Part shown: piece after piece, positions 43,097 to 51,619 of the stretch
Position numbering within the stretch: the first letter of the stretch is position 1
Layout of the letters: every line of letters begins with the position of its first letter
DNA from: an uncultured Eubacteriales bacterium
GTDB taxonomy: Bacteria > Bacillota > Clostridia > Oscillospirales > Oscillospiraceae
NCBI GenBank assembly: GCA_902475435.1
Contig: CABRZL010000002.1
Span: 1 to 64,000, forward strand
DNA: 64,000 bases
Direction: 5' to 3'
Position numbers and translations under genes: made by a program
Notes under the pieces: generated by a model
The model's database searches: none
Told to the model about the DNA's origin: nothing
The model's input: only the letters and a program-made list of their open reading frames with translations

Positions 43097-44935
43097 TTAA
43101 GCTGGTGGAGGCGCGCCATCGGGCGGGGGACCCATGGGACCGGCGGGCGTAGGCGTTTCGCCGTTTAAGTACCTTTCGTAAGCATCCTGATAGCAGGCGG
43201 TGACCTCGTCAATGCCCATGCCTTTGATATGTTCTACATAGGCGTCAAATTCAGAAAGGTCGCGATTGCCGATGACAAATTCCAGCACGGACTGCTCAAT
43301 GTAGGTTTTGATATCGCCATAGAACTGGTTAACACGATCAGATTCCTCTGTGTTTAGCGTGGTGGTGCCAATTCCGCGGCCTACCGTGAGATTACTGGTC
43401 CAGATGTCGCTGGCTTCCTTCTGTGCGGGAGTATAGCCGGACTGTTCACGGGTTTCGTCCCGGTAGAAGGGACCACGATCCGTGCAGTACATAAACAGGG
43501 CCACAGTGGTGGACATGTCGGGGTTGTTGAGCACCAGATCGGTAAACACGGGAACATGGTTTTCGTCGAAGGTAAAGCTCTCACCCTCAATACCATAGTT
43601 ACAGAGCAGCGCGCCTTCGTCGGTGTACATGTAGTTGCACCACTGCATCAACAATTCCGGGCATTCACACTGGGTGGAAATGGACCAAGGAGTGGAAGCG
43701 GTATAGCTGCGTTCTTCCTTGAAGGGAATTGTGTCGCCGGGGTTCTGTACAAAGTCCGGAAGAGCGACCAGATTGAAATTCTCGTTGGTAGATGAGTTCT
43801 GTAACGTGGCGATATAGGTGACCTCACCATAGAAGACGCCGCAGCGATCCGCCAGGATGATATCAGTTGGTGGGTTTTGGAAGTCCGGGTAGGACATAAA
43901 GTCCTGCCAAATAAGACCCTCTTGATACCAGTCGTGAACCATGGTGAGATACTCTTTGAATTCTGGCTGAATGGGGCCGTACATGAGCTGATCGTCTATC
44001 TGATAGAAAGGCTCGCTCATGGCAGCGTCGGCGACAAGGCCGTTGATGCCATAGCCTTGTACCAGGCCGTTGTTAATGCCAGTGGCGGCATAATTGAGCG
44101 CAAGGGCAGCATCGGCGCCCTTCTGATCTTTAAATGCCGTTAAAACGTCGTGAAGTTCGTCATAGGTCTCAGGCGTTTCAAGGCCCAATTCGTCCAGCCA
44201 GTCCTGGCGAATCAGCGGGCCGAAGGCCTGGGTAGCTTCTGTCTGCATACTGAGCTGCGGCATACCGGCCAGCCAGCCGCTGTCCGTCAGCGCGTCAGGC
44301 ACTGCATCCGGGTAGGCTTCCATCAGCTTGCAGATCTGGGGGGTGAGTTCTTCGGTGAGATAAGGCAGATGGTCAATGAGAATTTCATCGGCCACAGCAG
44401 CCTCGCCCCCGTTGGTATACAGGGTGGTAGCGTTAGAAATGATGTCAGTCAGATCATTGGAGGCTACCATCAGGTTGAATTTTTCCGATTCCGTATCGGG
44501 ATTCACTACGGTGAAATCCAAATGTACGCCGGTGCGGGTGGCAAGTTCGTTCCATAGTACGCAGTCGTTGCCAATGTCCTCTGTAATTTTCAAAACATTG
44601 GGATTAACGCCCATCCACATGGTCACGGTGATGGGTTCATCAGTTAGCGGCAGATCCACATTGCCCAGTGGATTTTCAGGCCAAGTGGCGGCGGATTCTA
44701 CAGTGGAATCTTCGACAGAGGAAGATTCAGCGGCGGAAGATTCCACAACAGAAGCTTCAGGTGTGGAAGCCTCCTCGGAAGGAGCCGCTGGAGCCTCTGA
44801 TGGAGGATCACTGGAAGCCTCGGCACTTGAAGAAGCAGGCGTAGAAGAAGCCGGATCGTTGCCGCAGGCGGTCATCAATCCAAGTATTAGCACCAAAGCC
44901 AGAAACAGGGCCACTATACGGGAATTCTTTTTCAT
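43097..44935 (-). CDS. Extracellular solute-binding lipoprotein (LplA-like), orphan
   Basis: 612-aa ABC-type binding lipoprotein. The signal peptide ends with the lipobox MTAC (C24), then a long Ser/Glu/Ala-rich spacer (about 27-85) before the binding domain, which starts near EPITVTMWMGVNP. Size and motifs fit the large SBP_bac_1 group that includes LplA of oligosaccharide importers. The C-terminus is an unusual proline-rich tail (PMGPPPDGAPPPA). No permease or ATPase gene is nearby, so it either uses a remote transporter or acts as a sensor or adhesin. AAAGGAG precedes the ATG. Confidence 0.85.
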   Translation of the reverse strand: MKKNSRIVALFLALVLILGLMTACGNDPASSTPASSSAEASSDPPSEAPAAPSEEASTPEASVVESSAAESSSVEDSTVESAATWPENPLGNVDLPLTDEPITVTMWMGVNPNVLKITEDIGNDCVLWNELATRTGVHLDFTVVNPDTESEKFNLMVASNDLTDIISNATTLYTNGGEAAVADEILIDHLPYLTEELTPQICKLMEAYPDAVPDALTDSGWLAGMPQLSMQTEATQAFGPLIRQDWLDELGLETPETYDELHDVLTAFKDQKGADAALALNYAATGINNGLVQGYGINGLVADAAMSEPFYQIDDQLMYGPIQPEFKEYLTMVHDWYQEGLIWQDFMSYPDFQNPPTDIILADRCGVFYGEVTYIATLQNSSTNENFNLVALPDFVQNPGDTIPFKEERSYTASTPWSISTQCECPELLMQWCNYMYTDEGALLCNYGIEGESFTFDENHVPVFTDLVLNNPDMSTTVALFMYCTDRGPFYRDETREQSGYTPAQKEASDIWTSNLTVGRGIGTTTLNTEESDRVNQFYGDIKTYIEQSVLEFVIGNRDLSEFDAYVEHIKGMGIDEVTACYQDAYERYLNGETPTPAGPMGPPPDGAPPPA

Positions 44936-44987
44936 TTTCGCACTCCTTTCTGATGAAATGCTTGAGCGACAGGACTCAACACCTTTC

Positions 44988-45016
44988 AGTATATGGAGGA
45001 ATTATGAAGCTCACAA
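44988..45016 (-). promoter_or_regulatory. Promoter of the solute-binding lipoprotein
   Basis: Minus strand: -35 TTGTGA (45011-45016), 17-bp spacer, -10 TATACT (44988-44993). Confidence 0.7.
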
Positions 45017-45096
45017 GCATCAAATTCCGCCCATAGGTATCAAATCTGAAAAAGAGTATGAAAATGAAACACAGAGTAAAAAAATGATATTCTGAA

Positions 45097-45600
45097 TCAA
45101 GGTGATAGATATTGCAGAAGTATGCGGTATGCTTCCGTCAAAGTATCCATGGTTTCGTAGCGGCAGTTGGCCGACGAGGTAGAGGGGAGACAAAGGGCCT
45201 CTCGGCCTGTTGCCGGCCGGAGGTACCGGTTGTAGAGGGAGAATGCTTTTTTGCCAGTGGTAAATATAGCGGCAATAGGGGCAGTCTCTAAAATGGGACG
45301 AAGATCATTGGGGACGGCATTTCGGATGGAGCTGTCATCGGCACCACGGATGACGCAGGAGGAGAGTACGTCCCACATGGCGATGTGGTGACGCAGTAAA
45401 AACGCCCGTCGGGCATCCGTTCCCTTTGGAAGATCTTCCTCAAATATGCGGGAGAGGACCGGCCACATACGGTTTTGCGGGTGGCCATAGAAGAAGCCGA
45501 CTTCACGAGACTTGGGCGAGGGCATGGTACCCAGAAGCAAAATGCGGCTTTCTCTGTCGTAGACCGGCGGGATGGTGTGTGTAATAGTGGCAGGTTCCAT
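45097..45600 (-). CDS. Hypoxanthine-DNA glycosylase (UDG superfamily, family 6)
   Basis: 167-aa base-excision repair enzyme expected to remove hypoxanthine (deaminated adenine) from DNA. It shows the family features GTMPSPKSREVGFFYGHPQN (about 24-43, lacking the usual UDG water-activating Asp), AMWDVLSSC and LPSTSSAN near the C-terminus. AAAGGAG precedes the ATG. It lies downstream of the flavoprotein gene with a terminator between and no visible promoter of its own, so it may rely on read-through. Confidence 0.85.
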   Translation of the reverse strand: MEPATITHTIPPVYDRESRILLLGTMPSPKSREVGFFYGHPQNRMWPVLSRIFEEDLPKGTDARRAFLLRHHIAMWDVLSSCVIRGADDSSIRNAVPNDLRPILETAPIAAIFTTGKKAFSLYNRYLRPATGREALCLPSTSSANCRYETMDTLTEAYRILLQYLSP

Positions 45601-45623
45601 TTGTGCTCCTTTCTTCCGAATGG

Positions 45624-45652
45624 AAAAATTGGACCGCCCGCAGGCGGTCCAA
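45624..45652 (-). terminator. Terminator after the FAD-binding protein
   Basis: 10-bp perfect stem (45629-45638 with 45643-45652), CGCA loop, minus-strand T5 at 45624-45628. Confidence 0.85.
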
Positions 45653-45666
45653 TGGAAATGTGCGGA

Positions 45667-47244
45667 TCAATCCTCAGGATCGATGAATTCGTCGGAGTCC
45701 ATGTAGCTGACGGCCTCCATGCCGGCGATACGGCCGGAGTTAATGGCATAAGACATAGTGGAGCCGGGATGATAGAAGCAATAGGAGTCAGCAAACACAG
45801 TGGCGGTGTCGGTGCCGCAGGCATAGAAGCCGGGCATGGGATTCAGCTCGGTATCGAGAACCTGCATGTTTTCATTGACCTGAATGCCGCCCAGGGAACC
45901 ATAACCGGAGGGGAAGTGTTTCGCCACATAGTAAGGAGCTTTGAGGAGCGGCTTGAGGAATTTGGCGGGTTTTGTGAACTGCCAGTCATAGCCAGCCTGG
46001 GTGCCGTTGCACATGGCGTTGTATTCCTCGATGGTCTTTTTAAGATTTTCCAGATTGCATCCGGTCTTTTCAGCGATTTCCTCAATGGACTGGCACTCAA
46101 AGAAGTTGTGCTCCTGACTGTCTGCGCCATAGGAAACCTCTTTGTCTTCGCTGGCAAACACGGAGTTGCCGCCGGCAGACTGCGCGCCGGAGAAATACAG
46201 CTCTTTTTCACGTTCCCAGTTGTCCAGGTTGGTGATGCCGTGATGATAGGTGATATAATCAAGGCCATGCTCTTTATAATAGTCGATGATGGTGCTGTCG
46301 ACGATGGAAATACCCATGTGCTTTTTCTGGAGCAACAGAGAGTTGCCGGTATAAGTGGTATTGTCCATAATAGCCTCGTTGATGAAGCGTTTGCCGTCCA
46401 GATTGACCATCAGGTTCGGCTGACGCATGGTCTCGGAGAGCGTCTTGAATACGTCGGTCGTACCGGGGGTGTTATAGGTAACTTCCATGTTGACGGCAGC
46501 CTGCTTAGCGCCGAGCTTCCAGAGCATGTTCATACCATCGCCATCCAGACCGGGAATACGGAAGGTGAACATGTCGACGCCCCACTTCCAGCCCATGTGC
46601 TTCTCGATCATTTCGACGTTGTTGCCGATGCCGCCGGTGGTAACAATGACAGCGTTGGCAAGGCATTCAATCTCTTCTCCGTCTTCTCCAACGGCAATTA
46701 CACCGCGGGCCTGGCCCTTGGAACCAACCAGCAGTTCCTTGACAGGGGTGTTGAGGTTGAATTCCACGCCGATCTCACGGGCATATTCGGTGACGGTCTT
46801 GATCATAACAGACGCGCAGCGCTCCGTGGGCTTGTTGGAACCGGGAAGTTTGACCATATGCTGGGTTGCTTTGGAGTTTTTGAAGTACTTGAATACGCCA
46901 AGGAATTCAACACCCTTGTCCTGCATCCATTTAACGGTGTCCCCGGACATATTGAACCAGCGGCGAACCAGCTTTGCATCGGAACGCCAGTGAGTGTACT
47001 CCATGAAGAAGTTGAATGCGTCATCCTTGGTGTAGTCATTGGTCATGGTTTCCTTCTGAAGCTGGGATTCCACAGCAAAGAAGGCCATGCCCATGTTGGC
47101 AGCGCCGCCGATGGTGCCGGATTTTTCGAACACCACTACGGAGCCGCCGCCGGTGGCATTCAGGGACTCTTGTGCCTGAGTAGCGGCGCAGAGGCCGGAC
47201 ATACCGCCGCCAACGAGGACGACATCGGCTTCCATATGTTTCAT
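45667..47244 (-). CDS. FAD-dependent oxidoreductase, fumarate/urocanate reductase-like
   Basis: 525-aa FAD-binding_2 flavoprotein. The dinucleotide fold starts at VVLVGGGMSGLCAA (about 8-21); the capping domain covers roughly 245-390; FAD is closed off by GSLGGIQVNENMQV and a terminal GRIAGMEAV helix. The family reduces C=C bonds (fumarate, urocanate, cinnamates) or desaturates steroids. It lacks a signal peptide, haem and FMN-bind domain, so it must get electrons from a separate cytoplasmic partner. The active-site Arg of fumarate reductases was not clearly seen in a C-terminal ADSYCFYHPGSTMSY segment. AGGAGG precedes the ATG. Substrate unknown. Confidence 0.88.
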   Translation of the reverse strand: MKHMEADVVLVGGGMSGLCAATQAQESLNATGGGSVVVFEKSGTIGGAANMGMAFFAVESQLQKETMTNDYTKDDAFNFFMEYTHWRSDAKLVRRWFNMSGDTVKWMQDKGVEFLGVFKYFKNSKATQHMVKLPGSNKPTERCASVMIKTVTEYAREIGVEFNLNTPVKELLVGSKGQARGVIAVGEDGEEIECLANAVIVTTGGIGNNVEMIEKHMGWKWGVDMFTFRIPGLDGDGMNMLWKLGAKQAAVNMEVTYNTPGTTDVFKTLSETMRQPNLMVNLDGKRFINEAIMDNTTYTGNSLLLQKKHMGISIVDSTIIDYYKEHGLDYITYHHGITNLDNWEREKELYFSGAQSAGGNSVFASEDKEVSYGADSQEHNFFECQSIEEIAEKTGCNLENLKKTIEEYNAMCNGTQAGYDWQFTKPAKFLKPLLKAPYYVAKHFPSGYGSLGGIQVNENMQVLDTELNPMPGFYACGTDTATVFADSYCFYHPGSTMSYAINSGRIAGMEAVSYMDSDEFIDPED

Positions 47245-47279
47245 CGTTATATCCTCCTAAGTTTTTCAATTGTTCTACT

Positions 47280-47308
47280 ATTATAGTGCAAAACTAAGAT
47301 TTCTACAA
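47280..47308 (-). promoter_or_regulatory. Promoter of the FAD-binding protein
   Basis: Minus strand: -35 TTGTAG (47303-47308), 17-bp spacer, -10 TATAAT (47280-47285, full consensus). Confidence 0.8.
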
Positions 47309-47370
47309 GTCTTTTTTTCTGCTGGGATGCATCAATTTCCGGTGCAAACCAACAGAATGTTTTGATTGAG

Positions 47371-47823
47371 TTAAGCGCTTCTCCGGAGGTGGTAGGCAGT
47401 TAAAGCGTGCATGACTGTAGAGACCAGGATAATGCCGGCAGAAATGGAACCGGCCAACAGCAGCGTATGAAGTCCCTGCTGGATGAATTGCGGGCCGTTT
47501 AAATGGACGGCATAGACCATAGTGGCATACAGATTGCTGCCTGGAATCAGAGGGATAGCGGCGGAAACGAGAAATACTGTGGCAGGCGTCCGGCGGCGCC
47601 GTGCACAGATTTCAGCATAGATGGTAATCACCACACTGGAAATGAAATATCGTGCCACATCCTCCAATCCTGTGGGCTGCAGCAGAAGATAGACCGCCCA
47701 GGAGAGAAAACCGCCCAGAGTCGTATAGAAAAGCTGCTTTCCACGGACATTGAAGATGAGAGAAAAGCCCAGAGAACCGAGGGTAGCGGTAGTTAACTGT
47801 AAAAATACGGTAGAGAGTTCCAT
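47371..47823 (-). CDS. Threonine/serine exporter, small subunit (ThrE_2/DUF3815)
   Basis: 150-aa membrane protein with four to five segments, corresponding to the C-terminal half of one-piece ThrE exporters. Contains FNVRGKQLFYTTLGGFLSWAVY and the IPLIPGSNLYATMVY motif. It forms a split exporter for Thr/Ser with its upstream neighbour, 12 bp away. ATG 47823 is 7 nt after GGAGG; the ATG at 47829 is too close to it. Confidence 0.88.
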   Translation of the reverse strand: MELSTVFLQLTTATLGSLGFSLIFNVRGKQLFYTTLGGFLSWAVYLLLQPTGLEDVARYFISSVVITIYAEICARRRRTPATVFLVSAAIPLIPGSNLYATMVYAVHLNGPQFIQQGLHTLLLAGSISAGIILVSTVMHALTAYHLRRSA

Positions 47824-47835
47824 TGGCATTCCTCC

Positions 47836-48579
47836 TTATAAAAGCGAAGGCAGCGCAAAGCCCCATGCCAGTGCCAAGCTCAAAAGCAGGGCTTCTGAAA
47901 ACCGAAGAAGTCCCGAGATGGTGTCTCCCGTGAACATGTCCCGAATGGCGTTGGTCATACCGATGCCCGGAACTAAAAGCATAATGTCTCCGATGGAGAT
48001 TTTTCCCGGAGAGCAGGGAACCCCAAGCCACATTAAGCCGTGTGCAAGAAAGCCGCCTACAATGGCACAGAGCAGCGTTGTGGCGATGCCCGGAACCTGA
48101 AGCATGCGGAGACTATGCAGCATCAGCCGGATCAGCATGCCGATGGCCCCGGAGATCACCGCATCCAAAATACTTCCGCCAAAAAACAGCGAAAAAATCA
48201 AACTGGTAAAGCCATAGAACAGTACAGAGGCGCCAAAACTGTAGGTCGGTGCGGAAGCAATGGCACGAAGCTGCTGCGCGATATCCCCGTGTGTCAGCGC
48301 ACCGCTGCAAATCTCTCTACTCAGGTTGTTCAGAGAGGCCAGCGCCGTCATATTATAGCTGGTTTCCCGCACGCGGCGGGTTTGGGTCAGCGTGCGGTCT
48401 TTAAAGTGACAGGTTACCACAATGCTGGAGGTGATGGTAAATACATCCACACGATCTGCGCCTTGGGATTTTAAAATGCGGGTGATGGTATCCTCTACCC
48501 GCCCCACCTCGGCGCCGCGTGTTAAAAGCCCTTCGCCTACATCCAGGGCATCGGTCAGAATCTGCTGCTGTGCGTCCAC
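47836..48579 (-). CDS. Threonine/serine exporter, large subunit (ThrE/DUF1212)
   Basis: 247 aa: a soluble N-terminal part with the DALDVGEGLLTRGAEVGRVEDTI signature (about 9-31) and then five membrane helices with MLLVPGIGMTNAIRD near the end. It pairs with the small subunit. I place the start at GTG 48579, 8 nt after GGAG, because the promoter (48610-48638) lies inside the longer open frame that begins at 48642. Confidence 0.88.
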   Translation of the reverse strand: MDAQQQILTDALDVGEGLLTRGAEVGRVEDTITRILKSQGADRVDVFTITSSIVVTCHFKDRTLTQTRRVRETSYNMTALASLNNLSREICSGALTHGDIAQQLRAIASAPTYSFGASVLFYGFTSLIFSLFFGGSILDAVISGAIGMLIRLMLHSLRMLQVPGIATTLLCAIVGGFLAHGLMWLGVPCSPGKISIGDIMLLVPGIGMTNAIRDMFTGDTISGLLRFSEALLLSLALAWGFALPSLL

Positions 48580-48609
48580 TGCAATCGCTCCTCTCTCAAA
48601 AGCGCACCT

Positions 48610-48638
48610 ATCATAGCGCATCTTTTTTCGTTTTTCAA
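48610..48638 (-). promoter_or_regulatory. Promoter of the thrE pair
   Basis: Minus strand: -35 TTGAAA (48633-48638), 17-bp spacer, -10 TATGAT (48610-48615). Nine bases separate this -35 from that of the divergent promoter. Confidence 0.75.
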
Positions 48639-48647
48639 ACACAATCG

Positions 48648-48676
48648 TTGTACCGTGGATAAAAATCTGCTATAGT
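48648..48676 (+). promoter_or_regulatory. Promoter of the trigger factor-like operon
   Basis: -35 TTGTAC (48648-48653), 17-bp spacer, -10 TATAGT (48671-48676). It gives a leader of about 190 nt whose content I cannot assign. Confidence 0.7.
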
Positions 48677-48872
48677 AATATCTATATCTTTCCGAAAAAC
48701 GGGTGAAATCATGAGGAAGTCGATCAGATTTCAGGAAAATATGCGCTTCATTGGTATGAAGATATGCTGTTTTCCGGTGCTGGGTGGCATATTTCTGCCT
48801 GAGATGTAATCTGGGGACTTCAATGAACCGCATTACAACGGGCGGATCAAAAACGCTTAAAAGGAGATTACA

Positions 48873-50105
48873 ATGGAGATTAAAATTCTGTCGCAGGAGC
48901 ATGGTATGGTCGAATTAGGGGTTACCGTGCCTGGTTCGGCGTTGACTGAGGCGCTGAACAAAGTGTATGAAAAACATCAAAACGATCCGGGGTTTGCACT
49001 GCCTCGGGAGGGCCTGGATGAGAATCCAGAGGGCAAAACACTGTTGCAGGAAGCGGTGCAGGAGCTGTTTTCGGGTATTTATCAGGATGTTATGCGGCAA
49101 GTGGATCTGCCGGTGGCCTCGGAGCCGAAAGTGGCAGTGGTTGGAGCCAGTGAGAAGGAGGGAGTGTCTTTTACGCTGAGTTTTGCGCTGCGGCCAAAGA
49201 TGAAGCTTGGAAAATACAAGGGAATTCGGGTGAAGATGCCGAATATTGTGCCCACAGAGGCAGAGTATCAAGCGGCGCAACAGGCAGCGGAGGCGAGAAA
49301 TCAGGTGCCAACGGATGTGGAGCGTCCTGCGGTTCTGGGTGATATCACGGTGATTGACTTTACAGGATATCAGGACGGAACAGCCTTTGCAGGCGGCGCG
49401 GGGACGGATTATGCGCTGACCTTGGGATCAGGACAGTTCATTCCGGGATTTGAGGATCAGCTGGTGGGCGCTTCCGCGGGAGATCATGTGGAAGTCCATG
49501 TGACATTCCCGGAACAGTATCATGTGTCAGATTTAGCAGGTAAACCGGCGGTGTTTCGGGTTACGGTAAAAAAAGTTCAGGAAAAGAAACTTCAGCCGCT
49601 CAATGAACAGCAGAAGCAGCAGATTCGTCAACAGGTGGCGCAGCAAAAGAAAGATCAGGCGGATCAGGAGATTGAAGATCAGGTGCTGGGTATTGTTTTG
49701 AAGGAGGCCCAGGTGGAGCTGCCGGAGGCCATGATTGAAAGTGAAGCGAATATCTGCGCGCAGCAGTTTGCAGCGGAACTCGCAGCCAAAGGTATGACCA
49801 TTGACCAGTTTTGTCAGCAAAACGGAAAGACGCTGGACGGCATCCGCAGGGAAATGTATCCCCTGGCACGCCGCCGCATCCAGCTGCGGCTGGTGCTGTC
49901 GGCGATTGCGGAGGCGGAACATATTGTGGCAGAGGAAGCCGAAGTGGAAAGCTGCTGGGACCAGATGGCGCAGCAGTATGGCATACCCAAAGAGCAGCTT
50001 CGGCAATATGCCGGACCGGAGACGGACGCGGAGATTCGGGCAGATCTTGTCAGCCGAAAAGCCTATATGTTCCTGCGGGAAAGCACAATTTTAGAGCGGG
50101 AGTAA
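48873..50105 (+). CDS. Trigger factor paralogue without ribosome-binding signature
   Basis: 410-aa protein with trigger-factor layout: N-terminal domain (1-115), FKBP-type PPIase domain (about 155-235, containing GSGQFIPGFEDQLVGASAGD) and a long Gln/Glu-rich helical C-terminal chaperone part. The ribosome-docking motif GFRxGKxP of true trigger factors is replaced by GFALPREGLDENPEGKT (about 32-48). It therefore may not dock at L23, or may be a divergent specialised chaperone. AAAAGGAG precedes the ATG. It is followed after 6 bp by an amidohydrolase gene, not by clpP/clpX as is common for tig. Confidence 0.85.
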   Translation: MEIKILSQEHGMVELGVTVPGSALTEALNKVYEKHQNDPGFALPREGLDENPEGKTLLQEAVQELFSGIYQDVMRQVDLPVASEPKVAVVGASEKEGVSFTLSFALRPKMKLGKYKGIRVKMPNIVPTEAEYQAAQQAAEARNQVPTDVERPAVLGDITVIDFTGYQDGTAFAGGAGTDYALTLGSGQFIPGFEDQLVGASAGDHVEVHVTFPEQYHVSDLAGKPAVFRVTVKKVQEKKLQPLNEQQKQQIRQQVAQQKKDQADQEIEDQVLGIVLKEAQVELPEAMIESEANICAQQFAAELAAKGMTIDQFCQQNGKTLDGIRREMYPLARRRIQLRLVLSAIAEAEHIVAEEAEVESCWDQMAQQYGIPKEQLRQYAGPETDAEIRADLVSRKAYMFLRESTILERE

Positions 50106-50111
50106 CAGCAG

Positions 50112-51467
50112 ATGAAAACACTGATTGAGCATGGGCTTGTGCTGGATCCGCAAAACCGGCTAGAGAGCCATTTAAATTTGGTGATAGAAGATGGAAAGAT
50201 TGCGGGACTGACCCGGGAAAGACCGGAGGGGGCGTTTCGATCCATCGATGCGGCGGGGCAGGTCGTCTGCCCAGGCTTTCTGGATATCCACATGCATGAG
50301 GCCCCGGTGGAAGATTTGCAGGATTTGGAGCATTCCATTTTCGGATGCATGCTTCGGATGGGAGTGACCACGGTACTGGGCGGCAACTGCGGAGAAAATG
50401 TGCTGCCTCCCCAGGCGTATATGGATCAGGTCTCCGATGGGTTACCGGTCAATCTTTGCCTGTTGGCAGGACATGGCACAGCCAGAGAAGTTGCAGGCTT
50501 TCGGGATAAATATGCGCCTCTGAACAGCATACAAATTGAGCAGGTGCGGGAGATTCTGGCACAGTGGCTGGAGGCCGGCTGTTTTGGAATCTCGTATGGA
50601 ATCCGCTATTATCCCGGTATGACGCAGCGGGAACTGCTGGAGACGGCACAGCTCTGCCAAAGAGAGGACCTGTTGGTCTGCGCGCATGTGCGGGACGATG
50701 CAGCCTACGTGATTGAGTCGATTGACGAGTTCCTGGAAGTTGGCCGGGCTTATGGACTGAGGATGCAGGTCAGCCATCTGGGGTCTATGGCGGGCTATGG
50801 ACAAATGGCGGAGGCTCTGGCCCAGTTGGACGAGGCTCGGGGTCAGGGATTGGATGTTATGGCGGACTGCTATCCTTATAGTGCGTTCAGCACCCAGATT
50901 GGAGAAACGACCTATGATCCGGGATTTTTGGAGCGGTACCAGTGTAACTACAGCGATATTGTGCTGTGTGATGGGCCGTATCAGGGGCAGCGCTGCTCGG
51001 AAAAAATCTTTGAAGAGCTGCGGCGCAGTGCACCGGATACCATTACGGTGGCGCATGTGATGAAGCCGGAGGATGTGACGTTGGCGCTACAGCATCCGGC
51101 GGTAATGCTTTGTACGGATGGATTGATGCACAACCGGCAGGGGCATCCAAGGGCAGCGGGAAGTTTCCCGCGACTGATCTCCGAATATGTGCGGCGGGGA
51201 AAGTTGTCTCTCTATGAGGCTGTGGAAAAAATGACGGCGCTGCCGGCTCGCCAGCTAAGGCTTTCTCAAAAAGGGAATTTCACCCCAGGAAGCGATGCAG
51301 ATGTAGTGATCTTTGATCCGGAAACCATTTGCGACAAGGCGACATTCCGGGAACCGGATCTCTCACCGGAGGGGATCTCCTGTGTGCTGATAGGCGGTGA
51401 ACTTGCCTGTGATCACGGAACCCTTGTCCATGATCGGTTGGGCCGGGTATTGAAGTATAAGCAATAG
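50112..51467 (+). CDS. Amidohydrolase, N-acyl-D-amino-acid deacylase-like
   Basis: 451-aa TIM-barrel metalloenzyme. Metal motif DIHMHE (H.H, about 59-64), the D-aminoacylase-type GNCG motif with its Cys (about 95-98), AHVRDD, VSHLGS, and CTDG near the C-terminus supplying the catalytic Asp. N-acyl-D-amino-acid deacylases carry these motifs; the protein is slightly short for that group. It probably hydrolyses an N-acylated amino acid or a cyclic amide. Co-transcribed with the trigger factor-like gene (6-bp gap). Confidence 0.82.
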   Translation: MKTLIEHGLVLDPQNRLESHLNLVIEDGKIAGLTRERPEGAFRSIDAAGQVVCPGFLDIHMHEAPVEDLQDLEHSIFGCMLRMGVTTVLGGNCGENVLPPQAYMDQVSDGLPVNLCLLAGHGTAREVAGFRDKYAPLNSIQIEQVREILAQWLEAGCFGISYGIRYYPGMTQRELLETAQLCQREDLLVCAHVRDDAAYVIESIDEFLEVGRAYGLRMQVSHLGSMAGYGQMAEALAQLDEARGQGLDVMADCYPYSAFSTQIGETTYDPGFLERYQCNYSDIVLCDGPYQGQRCSEKIFEELRRSAPDTITVAHVMKPEDVTLALQHPAVMLCTDGLMHNRQGHPRAAGSFPRLISEYVRRGKLSLYEAVEKMTALPARQLRLSQKGNFTPGSDADVVIFDPETICDKATFREPDLSPEGISCVLIGGELACDHGTLVHDRLGRVLKYKQ

Positions 51468-51488
51468 GATCTACGCGTCAGAGCAAAA

Positions 51489-51526
51489 GAAGTCAGGACC
51501 ATCCGGTATACGGGCGGCCCTGACTT
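51489..51526 (+). terminator. Terminator of the trigger factor-amidohydrolase operon
   Basis: Outer stem AAGTCAGG/CCTGACTT with inner CCG/CGG pairs, followed by an AT-rich stretch (ATCCTATTATTTT). Confidence 0.65.
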
Positions 51527-51583
51527 ATCCTATTATTTTCATGCGGCAACCAAGCAATTTAAAATCCTTGGTGCAATATCAAA

Positions 51584-51616
51584 TATGCAGGTATGGGACG
51601 ATCCCATACCTGCATA
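51584..51616 (-). terminator. Terminator after murA
   Basis: 15-bp perfect stem (51584-51598 with 51602-51616) and CGA loop; the minus-strand side continues with ATTTGAT. Confidence 0.75.
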
Positions 51617-51619
51617 AAC

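Noticed and set aside
45475..47286. A 603-codon plus-strand open frame opposite the flavoprotein and DNA glycosylase
   Set aside because: It covers two real minus-strand genes with their terminator, and its product has no recognisable domain.
48711..48809. A 32-codon open frame in the leader of the trigger factor-like gene
   Set aside because: It has only a weak GGGTG upstream and no conserved features; without comparative data it cannot be separated from chance.
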